Shown here: piece by piece, positions 1 through 6,717 of the stretch
Layout: every line of letters starts with the position of its first letter
Numbering within the stretch: the first letter of the stretch is position 1
Assembly (NCBI GenBank): GCA_034437275.1
Contig: DAOTUD010000164.1
Coordinates: forward strand, 1-11,637
Direction of reading: 5' to 3'
Origin: TC-15 sp034437275
GTDB taxonomy: Bacteria; Chloroflexota; Anaerolineae; Aggregatilineales; Aggregatilineaceae
DNA length: 11,637 nt
Notes under the pieces: generated by a model
What the model saw: the letters and a program-made list of their open reading frames with translations, nothing else
Told to the model about the DNA's origin: nothing
Database searches by the model: none
Made by a program: the position numbers and the translations under genes

Positions 1-19
1 AGTCACAGCGCGCGCTTTT

Positions 20-91
20 CCCCTCGCCCCTTATATGGGAGAGGGGACACCGCCCGCCAGGGCGGAGGGGTGAGGGCCAGCGGGTGAGGGC
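20..91. repeat. Intergenic hairpin and direct-repeat element
   Basis: Three pieces of structure lie together upstream of zwf. CCCCTC (20-25) pairs with GAGGGG (41-46), with CCC/GGG continuing the stem inside. CCGCCC (50-55) pairs with GGGCGG (60-65) around a 4-base loop. GGGTGAGGGC occurs twice (68-77 and 82-91) with a 14-base period. The GC-rich CCCTC/GAGGG composition resembles dispersed intergenic repeats that I associate with Chloroflexota genomes (recollection, not checked). It may be a repeat-family copy or a terminator for a gene left of the window. No clear T-tract follows either hairpin, so I favour a repeat. Confidence 0.5.
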
Positions 92-96
92 AAAAC

Positions 97-153
97 TGGA
101 CAGTAACTTCTGCCGACCTGTACTAGGCATCACCGGGGGTCCCCCTCTATATT
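97..153 (+). promoter_or_regulatory. Possible zwf promoter elements (weak)
   Basis: TGGACA (97-102) is a 5/6 match to a sigma70-type -35 box and is followed after 18 bases by TACTAG (121-126), a poor -10. An alternative -10, TATATT (148-153, 5/6), has no recognisable -35 at the usual distance. zwf begins at 194, so either would leave a short leader. This is pattern matching only and the two candidates exclude each other. Confidence 0.2.
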
Positions 154-193
154 CTGAAGTACGAAATGTCACACATGCCAGGAGAGGATACTC

Positions 194-1645
194 ATGAGCC
201 AACCGACAACAACGGTTGTCATTTTTGGCGCGTCAGGCGACCTGACCGCCCGCAAGCTGATTCCTGCGCTGTTCAGCCAGTATCGCCGCGACCGGCTGCC
301 GGACGAATTCCAGATCGTCGGCGTGTCGCGCACGCCGTATTCGCACGACGACTTCCGCGACCACCTGCGCGACGGGATGCAGCAGTTCGCGCCGGAGCGC
401 TTCGACGCGGACGACTGGGCGCACTTCGCACCGCACATCTTCTACCAGCCGGGCAACTCGAAGGAACGCGACGATTACAAGAAGCTGGACGCCTTCTTGA
501 GCGACCTGGAAGATGGCCCCGCCAACCGGCTGTACTACCTGTCGGTCGCGCCGTTCCTGTACGAGCCGACCGTCGAAAACCTGGGCGCGGCGGGCATGAC
601 GGACGAGGACGGCGGCTGGCGGCACATTGTCGTCGAAAAGCCCTTCGGCCACGATCTGGCCTCCGCCCGGCAGCTTAACCGCGCGCTGCACGCCGTCTTC
701 GACGAGGAGCAGATCTACCGCATCGATCACTACCTGGGCAAGGAAACCGCCCAGAACATCCTGTTCTTTCGCTTCGCCAACACCATCTTCGAGCCGGTCT
801 GGAACCGGAACTATGTCGACCACGTGCAGATCACCGTCGCCGAAGCAGTGGACGTCGGCCACCGGGCGGACTTTTACGACTCGGCGGGCGTGCTGCGCGA
901 TATGTTCCAGAACCACCTGATGCAGCTCTTGGCGTTGGTGGCGATGGAGCCGCCGGCCTCGTTCGACGCCGACGCGCTGCGCAACGAGAAGGTGAAGGTC
1001 CTCAGCGCGGTGCGGCCCCTCCAGCCGGAGGACACCGTCCGCGCGCAGTATGACGGCTACTGCCAGACGGACGGCGTCGCGCCGGACTCCAAAACGCCGA
1101 CCTATGCCGCGCTCAAGCTCCAGGTCGACAACTGGCGCTGGCAGGGCGTGCCGTTCTATCTGCGCTCCGGGAAGGCGCTGGCGCGCAAGGTGAGCGAAGT
1201 GGTGGTGCAGTTCCAGTGCCCGCCGCATGTCATGTTCGACATGCCGCCCTGCGGCGGATTCACACCCAACATCCTGTCGCTGTGCATCCAGCCCGACGAG
1301 GGGATTCACCTCAAGTTCGAGGCCAAAGTGCCCGGTTCCTACCAGGAGACGCGCTCGGTGGATATGGAATTCCACTACAGTTCGTCGTTCGGCGATGGCG
1401 TGCTGCCCGAAGCCTACGAACGGCTGCTGGTCGATGCGCTCAACGGCGACGCCGCGCTGTTCACGCGCCACGATGAGATCGAAACCGCGTGGCGCTTGAT
1501 CGACCCGGTGCTGGATGGCTGGGAAAAGTCAGACGTCCCGGCGCTGGCCAGCTACACGCCGGGGTCGATGGGACCGCGCGCAGCCGACGAATTCCTGGCG
1601 CGCGACGGGCGCGTGTGGCGGCAGGGGTGCATCCATGACGACTGA
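194..1645 (+). CDS. zwf: Glucose-6-phosphate 1-dehydrogenase
   Basis: Oxidises glucose 6-phosphate to 6-phosphogluconolactone with NAD(P)+, the entry step of the oxidative pentose phosphate pathway, in the cytoplasm. The 483 residues are normal for the family. The Rossmann nucleotide site GASGDL is at residues 12-17, with RKL just after it. EKPFGHD is at 148-154. The substrate-binding and catalytic signature RIDHYLGKE is at 176-184. The C-terminal part has the usual GSMGP stretch followed by a WR near the end. The start is supported by GGAGAGG at 181-187, six bases before ATG. A longer overlapping reading frame begins at 166 but encodes arginine-rich shadow sequence. The stop overlaps the pgl start by 11 bases, so the two genes are co-transcribed and probably translationally coupled. 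Cofactor preference (NADP or NAD) cannot be read safely from the sequence. Confidence 0.97.
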   Translation: MSQPTTTVVIFGASGDLTARKLIPALFSQYRRDRLPDEFQIVGVSRTPYSHDDFRDHLRDGMQQFAPERFDADDWAHFAPHIFYQPGNSKERDDYKKLDAFLSDLEDGPANRLYYLSVAPFLYEPTVENLGAAGMTDEDGGWRHIVVEKPFGHDLASARQLNRALHAVFDEEQIYRIDHYLGKETAQNILFFRFANTIFEPVWNRNYVDHVQITVAEAVDVGHRADFYDSAGVLRDMFQNHLMQLLALVAMEPPASFDADALRNEKVKVLSAVRPLQPEDTVRAQYDGYCQTDGVAPDSKTPTYAALKLQVDNWRWQGVPFYLRSGKALARKVSEVVVQFQCPPHVMFDMPPCGGFTPNILSLCIQPDEGIHLKFEAKVPGSYQETRSVDMEFHYSSSFGDGVLPEAYERLLVDALNGDAALFTRHDEIETAWRLIDPVLDGWEKSDVPALASYTPGSMGPRAADEFLARDGRVWRQGCIHDD

Positions 1646-2357
1646 CCTGCATGTGCTCCCCGATCAGGACGCCCTGACCGCCACCACAGCCGGGCAGATC
1701 ACGCTGCTGGCGGACGCCGCGATCCGGGCGCGCGGCCAGTTTACGCTTGGGTTGGCGGGCGGCTCCACGCCCCGGCCCGTGTATGCCCAACTCGCGCGCG
1801 AAGCCAGCCTCGACTGGGCGAAGATTCACATCTTTTGGGGCGACGAGCGCTGTGTCCCGCCCGATCACGCCGCCAGCAACTATCGTATGGCGCGCGCGGC
1901 ACTGCTCGATCATGTGCCGCTGCCGGAGGCGAACATTCACCGCATCCCCGGCGAGCGCCAGCCGGAGGAGGCCGCGCTGGCCTACGAGCGCGAGCTGCGC
2001 GCGTTCTTCGTGGGCGACTGGCCGCGCTGCGACCTACTGCTGCTGGGTATGGGCGACGATGGGCACACCGCCTCGCTGTTCCCCGGGACGGCGGCGCTCA
2101 CGGTGCAAAATCGCTGGGTGGTGGAGAATTACGTGGAAAAGCTGGATGCCTGGCGCATCACGCTGACCGTCCCCGCGATCAATGCGGCAGCGAATGTGAT
2201 CTTCCTGGTGACGGGGGCCGATAAAGCGGAGGCGCTGCACGCGGTGCGCGAAGGGTCGCCCCTGCCGGAGCAATACCCGTCGCAGCTCGTCCAGCCGGGA
2301 CAGGGCAGCGTGGTGTGGCTGGTCGACGAGGCCGCCGCCGCGCGCCTGTCACGCTGA
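1635..2357 (+). CDS. pgl: 6-phosphogluconolactonase
   Basis: Hydrolyses 6-phosphogluconolactone, the Zwf product, to 6-phosphogluconate. The 240-residue length fits the bacterial SugarP isomerase-like Pgl family. Visible motifs are LAGGSTP near residue 40 (phosphate binding), FWGDERCVP followed by SNYRMA in the first third, and the signature LLLGMGDDGHTASLFPGT in the middle. The reading frame stays open upstream to 1515 inside zwf. I chose ATG 1635 because residues before it lack family similarity and a GGGG stretch lies seven bases upstream. This gives an 11-base overlap with zwf. Its 3' end overlaps the convergent hydrogenase protease gene by 9 bases, leaving no room for a separate intergenic terminator. 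The third pathway gene (gnd) is not in the window. Confidence 0.95.
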   Translation: MTTDLHVLPDQDALTATTAGQITLLADAAIRARGQFTLGLAGGSTPRPVYAQLAREASLDWAKIHIFWGDERCVPPDHAASNYRMARAALLDHVPLPEANIHRIPGERQPEEAALAYERELRAFFVGDWPRCDLLLLGMGDDGHTASLFPGTAALTVQNRWVVENYVEKLDAWRITLTVPAINAAANVIFLVTGADKAEALHAVREGSPLPEQYPSQLVQPGQGSVVWLVDEAAAARLSR

Positions 2358-2885
2358 GCGCACAGCGTCCCAGGCCGCGATGAAGCCATCGACGACCTGC
2401 GCCACCGCCGCCTGCATCCCCTCGGAGAGGGGGGTATCGACCCCGGCGCGGAACGGCTGGATGCCGACCAGCGCCACCGCACAGCCCAGGTCCAGCGTCA
2501 GGAAGCGGGCCAGCATGTAGGGCGGCAGGGTGTGGGTGGTGGCGCTGAGGCCGGACGTGTCCTGCCAGTCCAGCCAGCGGATCGACCCCGGCGGCAGGTG
2601 CATCTGCGCCGCGTCGACCATCACCACCAGGGCCGGCGCGAAGGCGCGCAGCGTCCCGGTGTGGTTTTCCGGCGCGTGGCCGCCATCCACCACCAGCAGG
2701 CGGTCCTGCTCGCTGAGGCGCACCCGTAAGGCACGGGCGACCGCCACCCCGGCCCCGTCGTCGCCGTTCAGGTCGTTGCCGATGCCCAGCACCGCGACGC
2801 GCGGCGTACCGTCACGCGCGGGATCACGCGGTGGCAGGCGCTTCAGCGTCCGGTGCAGGTGTGTCGTCCAGCACGGATTCGACAT
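2349..2885 (-). CDS. hycI: Hydrogenase maturation protease, HycI type
   Basis: An endopeptidase of the HycI/HyaD/HybD family that removes the C-terminal peptide of the large subunit after nickel insertion. The core starts near residue 29 with VAVLGIGNDLNGDDGAG, the family's N-terminal motif. By analogy with HybD, the nickel-sensing residues would be Asp43, Asp91 (in VVMVDAAQ) and His118 (in SATTHTLPPYML). The THxLP stretch is typical of proteases serving group 4 hydrogenases. ATG 2885 is preferred because GAGG lies six bases upstream. ATG 2891, two codons earlier, has no spacing from that site. Either start leaves about 28 residues before the core and a 62- to 68-base overlap with the NuoI-like gene. 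The frame is open to 3098, but that extension is a shadow of the ferredoxin-like gene. The 178-residue length is slightly above the family norm because of the N-terminal extension. Confidence 0.9.
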   Translation of the reverse strand: MSNPCWTTHLHRTLKRLPPRDPARDGTPRVAVLGIGNDLNGDDGAGVAVARALRVRLSEQDRLLVVDGGHAPENHTGTLRAFAPALVVMVDAAQMHLPPGSIRWLDWQDTSGLSATTHTLPPYMLARFLTLDLGCAVALVGIQPFRAGVDTPLSEGMQAAVAQVVDGFIAAWDAVRSA

Positions 2886-3249
2886 CGTCATCCTCGCCAA
2901 AATAGACTTCAAAGGTCTGCTTATCGAGCGAGGCCAGTTCCCAGTCGTCGTTGGCCAGCTCGATGCAGCCCTTGCGGCAGCTTTCGACACACTGGCCGCA
3001 GAAGGTGCAGCGGTCGACGTAGTAATGAAGGACAAACCGCCTGGCCTTGCGGTCGAGCGTGATGATCTCGATGGCGTTGGCCGGGCAGTCTTTGGCACAC
3101 AGCCCGCAGCCGGTGCAGTTGCTCAGGTCCCAGCGCAGCATACTGCGCAGGTGGTGCGGCGCAGCCTGCCGCACGAAGGGGTATTGCTCCGTTGCCGGAC
3201 GGTGCACCAGCGATCCGAGTGCTTCTTTCCACATCGCACTGAGTTTCAT
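2824..3249 (-). CDS. Hydrogenase 2x[4Fe-4S] ferredoxin-like subunit (NuoI/MbhN-like)
   Basis: Electron-transfer subunit of the peripheral arm that passes electrons between the donor, probably ferredoxin, and the NuoB-like subunit. Two classical 4Fe-4S motifs are visible. The first uses Cys45, Cys48, Cys51 and Cys55 (CTGCGLCAKDCP). The second uses Cys81, Cys84, Cys87 and Cys91 (CTFCGQCVESC), with one extra cysteine at 95. The protein is 141 residues. After about residue 117 comes a strongly acidic, proline- and alanine-rich tail with no cluster ligands, and this tail is the part overlapped by the protease gene. The start abuts the stop of the NuoH-like gene, with AGGA nine bases upstream, so coupling is likely. 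NuoI itself has the same pair of clusters, but the operon context makes this a hydrogenase subunit. Confidence 0.92.
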   Translation of the reverse strand: MKLSAMWKEALGSLVHRPATEQYPFVRQAAPHHLRSMLRWDLSNCTGCGLCAKDCPANAIEIITLDRKARRFVLHYYVDRCTFCGQCVESCRKGCIELANDDWELASLDKQTFEVYFGEDDDVESVLDDTPAPDAEAPATA

Positions 3250-4182
3250 CTACACAATTCCTTCCCAAATTACCAACCCGAAAAATTGAACCAGGACCAG
3301 CAGCGCGCCATAGCGCCACCACAGGCCCACCGTTTGATCGATGCGCAGCCGGGTGAGCATCGCCTGTCCCGCCGCCAGCCCGACCAGCAGCAGCAGTGTC
3401 TTGGCCAGGAACCACAGCGGGTTGGCCACCCCGCCCAGGTAGAAGGCGGCGACCATCGTCAGGCCGACGACCAGCTCGACGCCCTTGCCCAGGTGGAACA
3501 GCGCCAGCCCACGCCCGCTGTATTCGGTCATTGCGCCGGCGACGATCTCGGTTTCGGCTTCCGGCGCGTCGAAGGGCGGCAGCTCCAGCTTGCCCATCAG
3601 CCCGATCAACGCCACCACGAACCCGATCGGCTGCGTGACGATCAGCCAGGTGTGGCTTGCGGCGTGCTGCGTGATTTCGCTGATCTGCCAGCTTTGCGCC
3701 ACCATCGCCGGGCCGAACAGCGCCAGCAAAAACGGCGCTTCGTAGGAGAACAACTGCGTCAGCGTGCGTGTTGCGCCGATCAGCGAGAAGCGGTCCAGCG
3801 TGTTCGCCCCGGCCAGCCCCATGCACAGCGTCAGCAGGCTGAGCATGTAGATCGTCACCAGCAGGTCGCCGGGGAAGCTGTACGCCGGAGCCAGCCCTAG
3901 CATCGGCACGTACAGCACCGCCGTCAGCGCCCCGGCCAGCGCGACCAGCGGCAGCGCCACAAACAGCGCCCGGTTCACGCCTTCCGGCACGACCTCTTCC
4001 TTCGCCAGCAGCTTGATCGTGTCGGCGATGGGCTGGAACCAGCGCGGGCCGGTCCGGTTCTGGAAGCGGGCCACCAGCTTACGGTCCACCCATTCGTATG
4101 CCAGCCCCATCAGCAGGATGAACACCCCGCCAGGGAACAGCACCAACGCCACCAGGGCTTCAATCGTTGCCATCATGTCCAT
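3250..4182 (-). CDS. Hydrogenase membrane anchor subunit (NuoH/MbhM-like)
   Basis: Integral membrane subunit that connects the peripheral arm to the ion-translocating arm. The 310 residues contain about eight hydrophobic segments, as in NuoH. Family marks are DRKLVARFQNRTGP (33-46), QPIADTIKLLAKEE (50-63), SYEAP around Glu148, and ELPPFDAPEAETE (200-212), the acidic loop that faces the redox subunits in complex I. The acidic residues of this loop and Glu148 are all present. Three ATG codons lie close together (4182, 4176, 4173). I give the first, which has GGA four bases upstream, but 4173 is also plausible. The frame extends to 4278, though that part lies inside the large-subunit gene. The start overlaps the large-subunit stop by about 23 bases. 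Confidence 0.92.
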   Translation of the reverse strand: MDMMATIEALVALVLFPGGVFILLMGLAYEWVDRKLVARFQNRTGPRWFQPIADTIKLLAKEEVVPEGVNRALFVALPLVALAGALTAVLYVPMLGLAPAYSFPGDLLVTIYMLSLLTLCMGLAGANTLDRFSLIGATRTLTQLFSYEAPFLLALFGPAMVAQSWQISEITQHAASHTWLIVTQPIGFVVALIGLMGKLELPPFDAPEAETEIVAGAMTEYSGRGLALFHLGKGVELVVGLTMVAAFYLGGVANPLWFLAKTLLLLVGLAAGQAMLTRLRIDQTVGLWWRYGALLVLVQFFGLVIWEGIV

Positions 4183-5383
4183 TGTTTCCACTGTTTTCGC
4201 TGTAGTAATCGATTCCGTATTGTCGTAATTGTTCCCATGTCCACAGTTTCTGCTGGCCGCGCGGATCGTTGACCGCAACCATGCGGTCGTTGCACGAGAA
4301 ACACGGGTCGATCCCGGTCAGCAGCATCGGCATATCGGCGAACTGGTGCCCGACGGCCAGCGTCAGCACCGACGCCATGTTCGGCAGCGTCGGGGTACGG
4401 ACCTTCACGCGGTCGGCAGTGTCGGTCCCGTTGCTCTTGATGTAGTAGAACAACTCGCCGCGCGGCGCTTCGACGCGGCTGATCGTCTCGCCGGCTTTGA
4501 TGCGGCGCGGCATCCGCGTCGTCAGGTCACCGTCCGGCATGGCGTCCAGCAGTGCGCGGATCAGGCGGTACGTTTCGAACAGTTCGTTGATGCGCACCAC
4601 GAAGCGCGCCTCCAGGTCGCCCGCCTCCGCCGTGACGGTCTGCACCGGGTGATCGACGTAAGCCGCGTAGGGCGCATCGACGCGCACATCGCGCGCCACG
4701 CCAGACGCCCGTGCCGTCGGCCCGACGACGCCGAGCTGCTCGGCCTGCTCGCGGGTCATCACGCCGATGCCGCGCGTGCGGCGCAGGAAGGTGGCGTCGG
4801 TGGTCACCACGTCCAGGTAATAGCGCGTGCGTTCCTCCAGGAAGTCGATCCCCGTGCGGATGTCGCCGGCCTGCTCGTCGTCGATATCGCACTTGACGCC
4901 GCCCAGCAGGTTCGCGGAGTAGTTCACGCGGTTACCGGTGATGTTCTCCAGCAGGTTCATGACCGTCTCGCGGTCGCGCCAGCTGTACATGAACAGCAGG
5001 TCGAATCCGGCTTCGTGCGCGGCCACGCCCAACCACAACAGGTGGCTGTGGATGCGCTCCAGTTCGGCGACCAGCACGCGGATCGCCTGGGCACGCGGCG
5101 GCGCTTCGACCCCGGCCAGCCGTTCGACGCCCAGACAGAACGCGGTGGCGTGGATGTGCGAGCAGATGCCGCAGATGCGTTCCAGCAGGTACATGCTCTG
5201 CACGTAGTTCCGGTTTTCGGTGCCCTTTTCGATGCCGCGATGCACGTAGCCCAGCCGCACCGAGGCGTCCATCACCACCTCGCCATCGACCGCAAACTCG
5301 AAGTGCCCCGGCTCTTTGAGCGCGGGATGCTGCGGGCCGATCGGGATGCGGAACGTATCGTACTGGTTCTGGTTAGCGGCCAT
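4160..5383 (-). CDS. [NiFe] hydrogenase large (catalytic) subunit, group 4, NuoD/MbhL-like
   Basis: Carries the NiFe centre for proton reduction or H2 oxidation. N-terminal GPQHPALKEPGHF is the form seen in group 4 hydrogenases. The first cysteine pair is Cys71/Cys74 (ERICGICSHIHA). The second is Cys361/Cys364 (DPCFSCNDR). NuoD of complex I lacks these cysteines, so the active site is intact here. Residues 368-407 follow Arg367 as a 40-residue tail. In HycE the corresponding tail is removed after the equivalent arginine, and the HycI-type gene downstream fits this. The tail ends in a low-complexity Asn/Gly/Asp stretch. GAGGTGA eight bases before the ATG lies inside the last codons of the NuoC-like gene. 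The gene overlaps the NuoH-like start. The 407-residue length fits a stand-alone large subunit, with no fusion to a NuoC domain as in HycE. Confidence 0.95.
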   Translation of the reverse strand: MAANQNQYDTFRIPIGPQHPALKEPGHFEFAVDGEVVMDASVRLGYVHRGIEKGTENRNYVQSMYLLERICGICSHIHATAFCLGVERLAGVEAPPRAQAIRVLVAELERIHSHLLWLGVAAHEAGFDLLFMYSWRDRETVMNLLENITGNRVNYSANLLGGVKCDIDDEQAGDIRTGIDFLEERTRYYLDVVTTDATFLRRTRGIGVMTREQAEQLGVVGPTARASGVARDVRVDAPYAAYVDHPVQTVTAEAGDLEARFVVRINELFETYRLIRALLDAMPDGDLTTRMPRRIKAGETISRVEAPRGELFYYIKSNGTDTADRVKVRTPTLPNMASVLTLAVGHQFADMPMLLTGIDPCFSCNDRMVAVNDPRGQQKLWTWEQLRQYGIDYYSENSGNNGHDGND

Positions 5384-5386
5384 AGC

Positions 5387-5866
5387 TCATTTCACCTCTG
5401 GTTGCGCATCTTCCATTGAGAAATCCTTACGCAGCGGGTAGACGCCGTCCGGCCAGTCGTCCGGCAGGAACAGGCGGTCGGGGTTGGGCGTCTCGCGCAC
5501 CGTCACGCCCAGCATTTCCATCAACTCGCGCTCGTAAAAGCTGGCCGACGGAATGACCGGGCACACGGTCGGCACGCTGGCATCGTCGTGCGGCACGCGC
5601 ACGCGCAGCGTCAGCACTGCCGCCCCGGCGCAAAAGTGATACAGCACCTCGATCACGCCCGCGCCAGTCTCGTCGTCCACGCCCAGATCGACGCCGGTGA
5701 TCGCCGCCAGGTAGCCCCAACGCTCGTCCTGGAGCCGCTGCACTGCCGCGACGAGGTCCGCCCGGTCGAGCACGACGTCCAGCCGGTGCGGCTCGGGGTC
5801 GCTGCGGTCCTGGCTCCACGCTGCCAGCAGGTCCGCCGCCGTTTGCAGCCGTGTTTTCGTATTCAT
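5387..5866 (-). CDS. Hydrogenase 30-kDa-type subunit (NuoC/MbhK-like)
   Basis: Structural subunit of the peripheral arm without cofactors, expected to pack on the catalytic subunit. The 159 residues carry the Complex1_30kDa signature near the C-terminus: YERELMEMLG (111-120), then NPDRLFLPDDWPDG, then PLRKDF (144-149). The frame is open to 6256, but the upstream part is a shadow of the NuoB-like gene. ATG 5866 is supported by its ATGA overlap with the preceding stop (5863-5866), a normal coupling junction. The N-terminal half is the less conserved part of the family and is poorly distinctive here. Three bases separate its stop from the large-subunit ATG. Confidence 0.93.
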   Translation of the reverse strand: MNTKTRLQTAADLLAAWSQDRSDPEPHRLDVVLDRADLVAAVQRLQDERWGYLAAITGVDLGVDDETGAGVIEVLYHFCAGAAVLTLRVRVPHDDASVPTVCPVIPSASFYERELMEMLGVTVRETPNPDRLFLPDDWPDGVYPLRKDFSMEDAQPEVK

Positions 5867-6366
5867 GCCGTCTCCCGGCGCGCGTCCGCCGACTTTTCCG
5901 CCGATTTGATGTCTTCCAGCAGCTTGACCAGCCCGTCGATGATCGCTTCCGGGCGGGGTGGGCAGCCGGGGATGTAAGCATCCACCGGGATCACCTGGTC
6001 GATGCCGCCCATCACGTTGTAGCAGCCCTGGAACGCGCCGCCGGTCAGCGCGCACGAGCCGACCGCGACGACGTACTTGGGGTCGGGCATCTGCTCGTAG
6101 ATGCGGACCAGTCGCTCGCGGGCCTGGCGCGTCACTGGGCCGGTGCAGATCAGCACGTCGGCATGGCGCGGGCTGCCTTGCAGCTTGACGCCGAAGCGCT
6201 CCATGTCGTAGCGCGGCGTCAGCGTGGCCAGAATCTCGATGTCGCAGCCATTGCACGAGCCGCTGTTGAAATGGATCGCCCAGGGCGAATTAACCCGGGC
6301 CCAGGTCTTCAGGTGTTCTAAGGCGTTCTGCCAGGATTTGTCCAGCTTGAGTTCTCTGATATTCAT
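5863..6366 (-). CDS. Hydrogenase small subunit (NuoB/MbhJ/HycG-like)
   Basis: Holds the [4Fe-4S] cluster nearest the NiFe site and delivers electrons to it. Likely ligands in the 167 residues are Cys38 and Cys41 (GSCNGCDIEI), Cys105 (VGSCALTGG) and Cys135 (IPGCPPRP). The CNGC spacing is the hydrogenase form. NuoB of complex I has adjacent cysteines instead. This agrees with the cysteines of the large subunit in separating the complex from complex I. There are no further clusters, no Tat signal and no membrane helix, as expected for group 4. GAGGAG lies about eight bases before the ATG. A charged C-terminal tail after residue 150 runs into the ATGA overlap with the next gene. Confidence 0.95.
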   Translation of the reverse strand: MNIRELKLDKSWQNALEHLKTWARVNSPWAIHFNSGSCNGCDIEILATLTPRYDMERFGVKLQGSPRHADVLICTGPVTRQARERLVRIYEQMPDPKYVVAVGSCALTGGAFQGCYNVMGGIDQVIPVDAYIPGCPPRPEAIIDGLVKLLEDIKSAEKSADARRETA

Positions 6367-6382
6367 CGTCTCGTCTCCTCGT

Positions 6383-6697
6383 CTACTTCAAGATCAACGC
6401 CAGCAGCGCCAGCAGCAGCCCGGCCAGATACACGCCGGTGATCGCCGACAGGTCACTGCTGCCGACGACCAGCACCCCCAGGTGTGCGATCGCGAAAAAC
6501 AGCGCGATCACGAAAAAGGGGCGGTAGCCCGGGACTGCCGGGCGCGCAGGCGGCGCTTCGCCGCCGGTGTACGTGCTGGCTTTGGCAGATGATGTCTGCG
6601 CCGGCCCGGCCAGCAAACGCCCGAACCCGGACAGCAGGCCCACCAGCGCCAGATATGCGATAAATGCAATGGGTGGTGCCAGTAATACGTCGGCCAT
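6383..6697 (-). CDS. Small membrane subunit (NuoA/MbhI-like)
   Basis: A 104-residue protein with three predicted membrane helices (about 8-30, 60-78 and 83-103), the NuoA layout. The loop between helices 1 and 2 contains YTGGEAPP at 43-50, where NuoA proteins have a YECGxEP-type motif, so the loop cysteine is missing. In helix 2, hand alignment places His72 and Gly74 where NuoA has its conserved Asp and Glu. In complex I this subunit packs against NuoH and NuoJ near the quinone cavity. Here it would link the NuoH-like subunit to the pumping arm. GAGGGA lies five bases before the ATG. The position between the antiporter genes and the NuoB-like gene supports the assignment, which rests more on layout and context than on strong identity. 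Confidence 0.78.
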   Translation of the reverse strand: MADVLLAPPIAFIAYLALVGLLSGFGRLLAGPAQTSSAKASTYTGGEAPPARPAVPGYRPFFVIALFFAIAHLGVLVVGSSDLSAITGVYLAGLLLALLALILK

Positions 6698-6717
6698 GTC
6701 GTTCCCTCACTGATTGC

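Noticed and set aside
233..1471. A 412-codon open frame on the - strand opposite zwf
   Set aside because: It mirrors zwf codons and shows no motif. zwf is unambiguous.
2418..2432. Hairpin CCCCTC-GGA-GAGGGG about 60 bases after the pgl stop, a possible terminator
   Set aside because: It lies within protease codons for LSEG, no T-tract follows in the zwf-pgl direction, and a six-base stem in this GC content is weak evidence.
2530..3900. A 456-codon open frame on the + strand
   Set aside because: It crosses the protease, NuoI-like and NuoH-like genes antisense and has low-complexity Gln/Arg-rich content. Treated as a shadow, like the similar + frames at 4229-5419 and 7135-8244.
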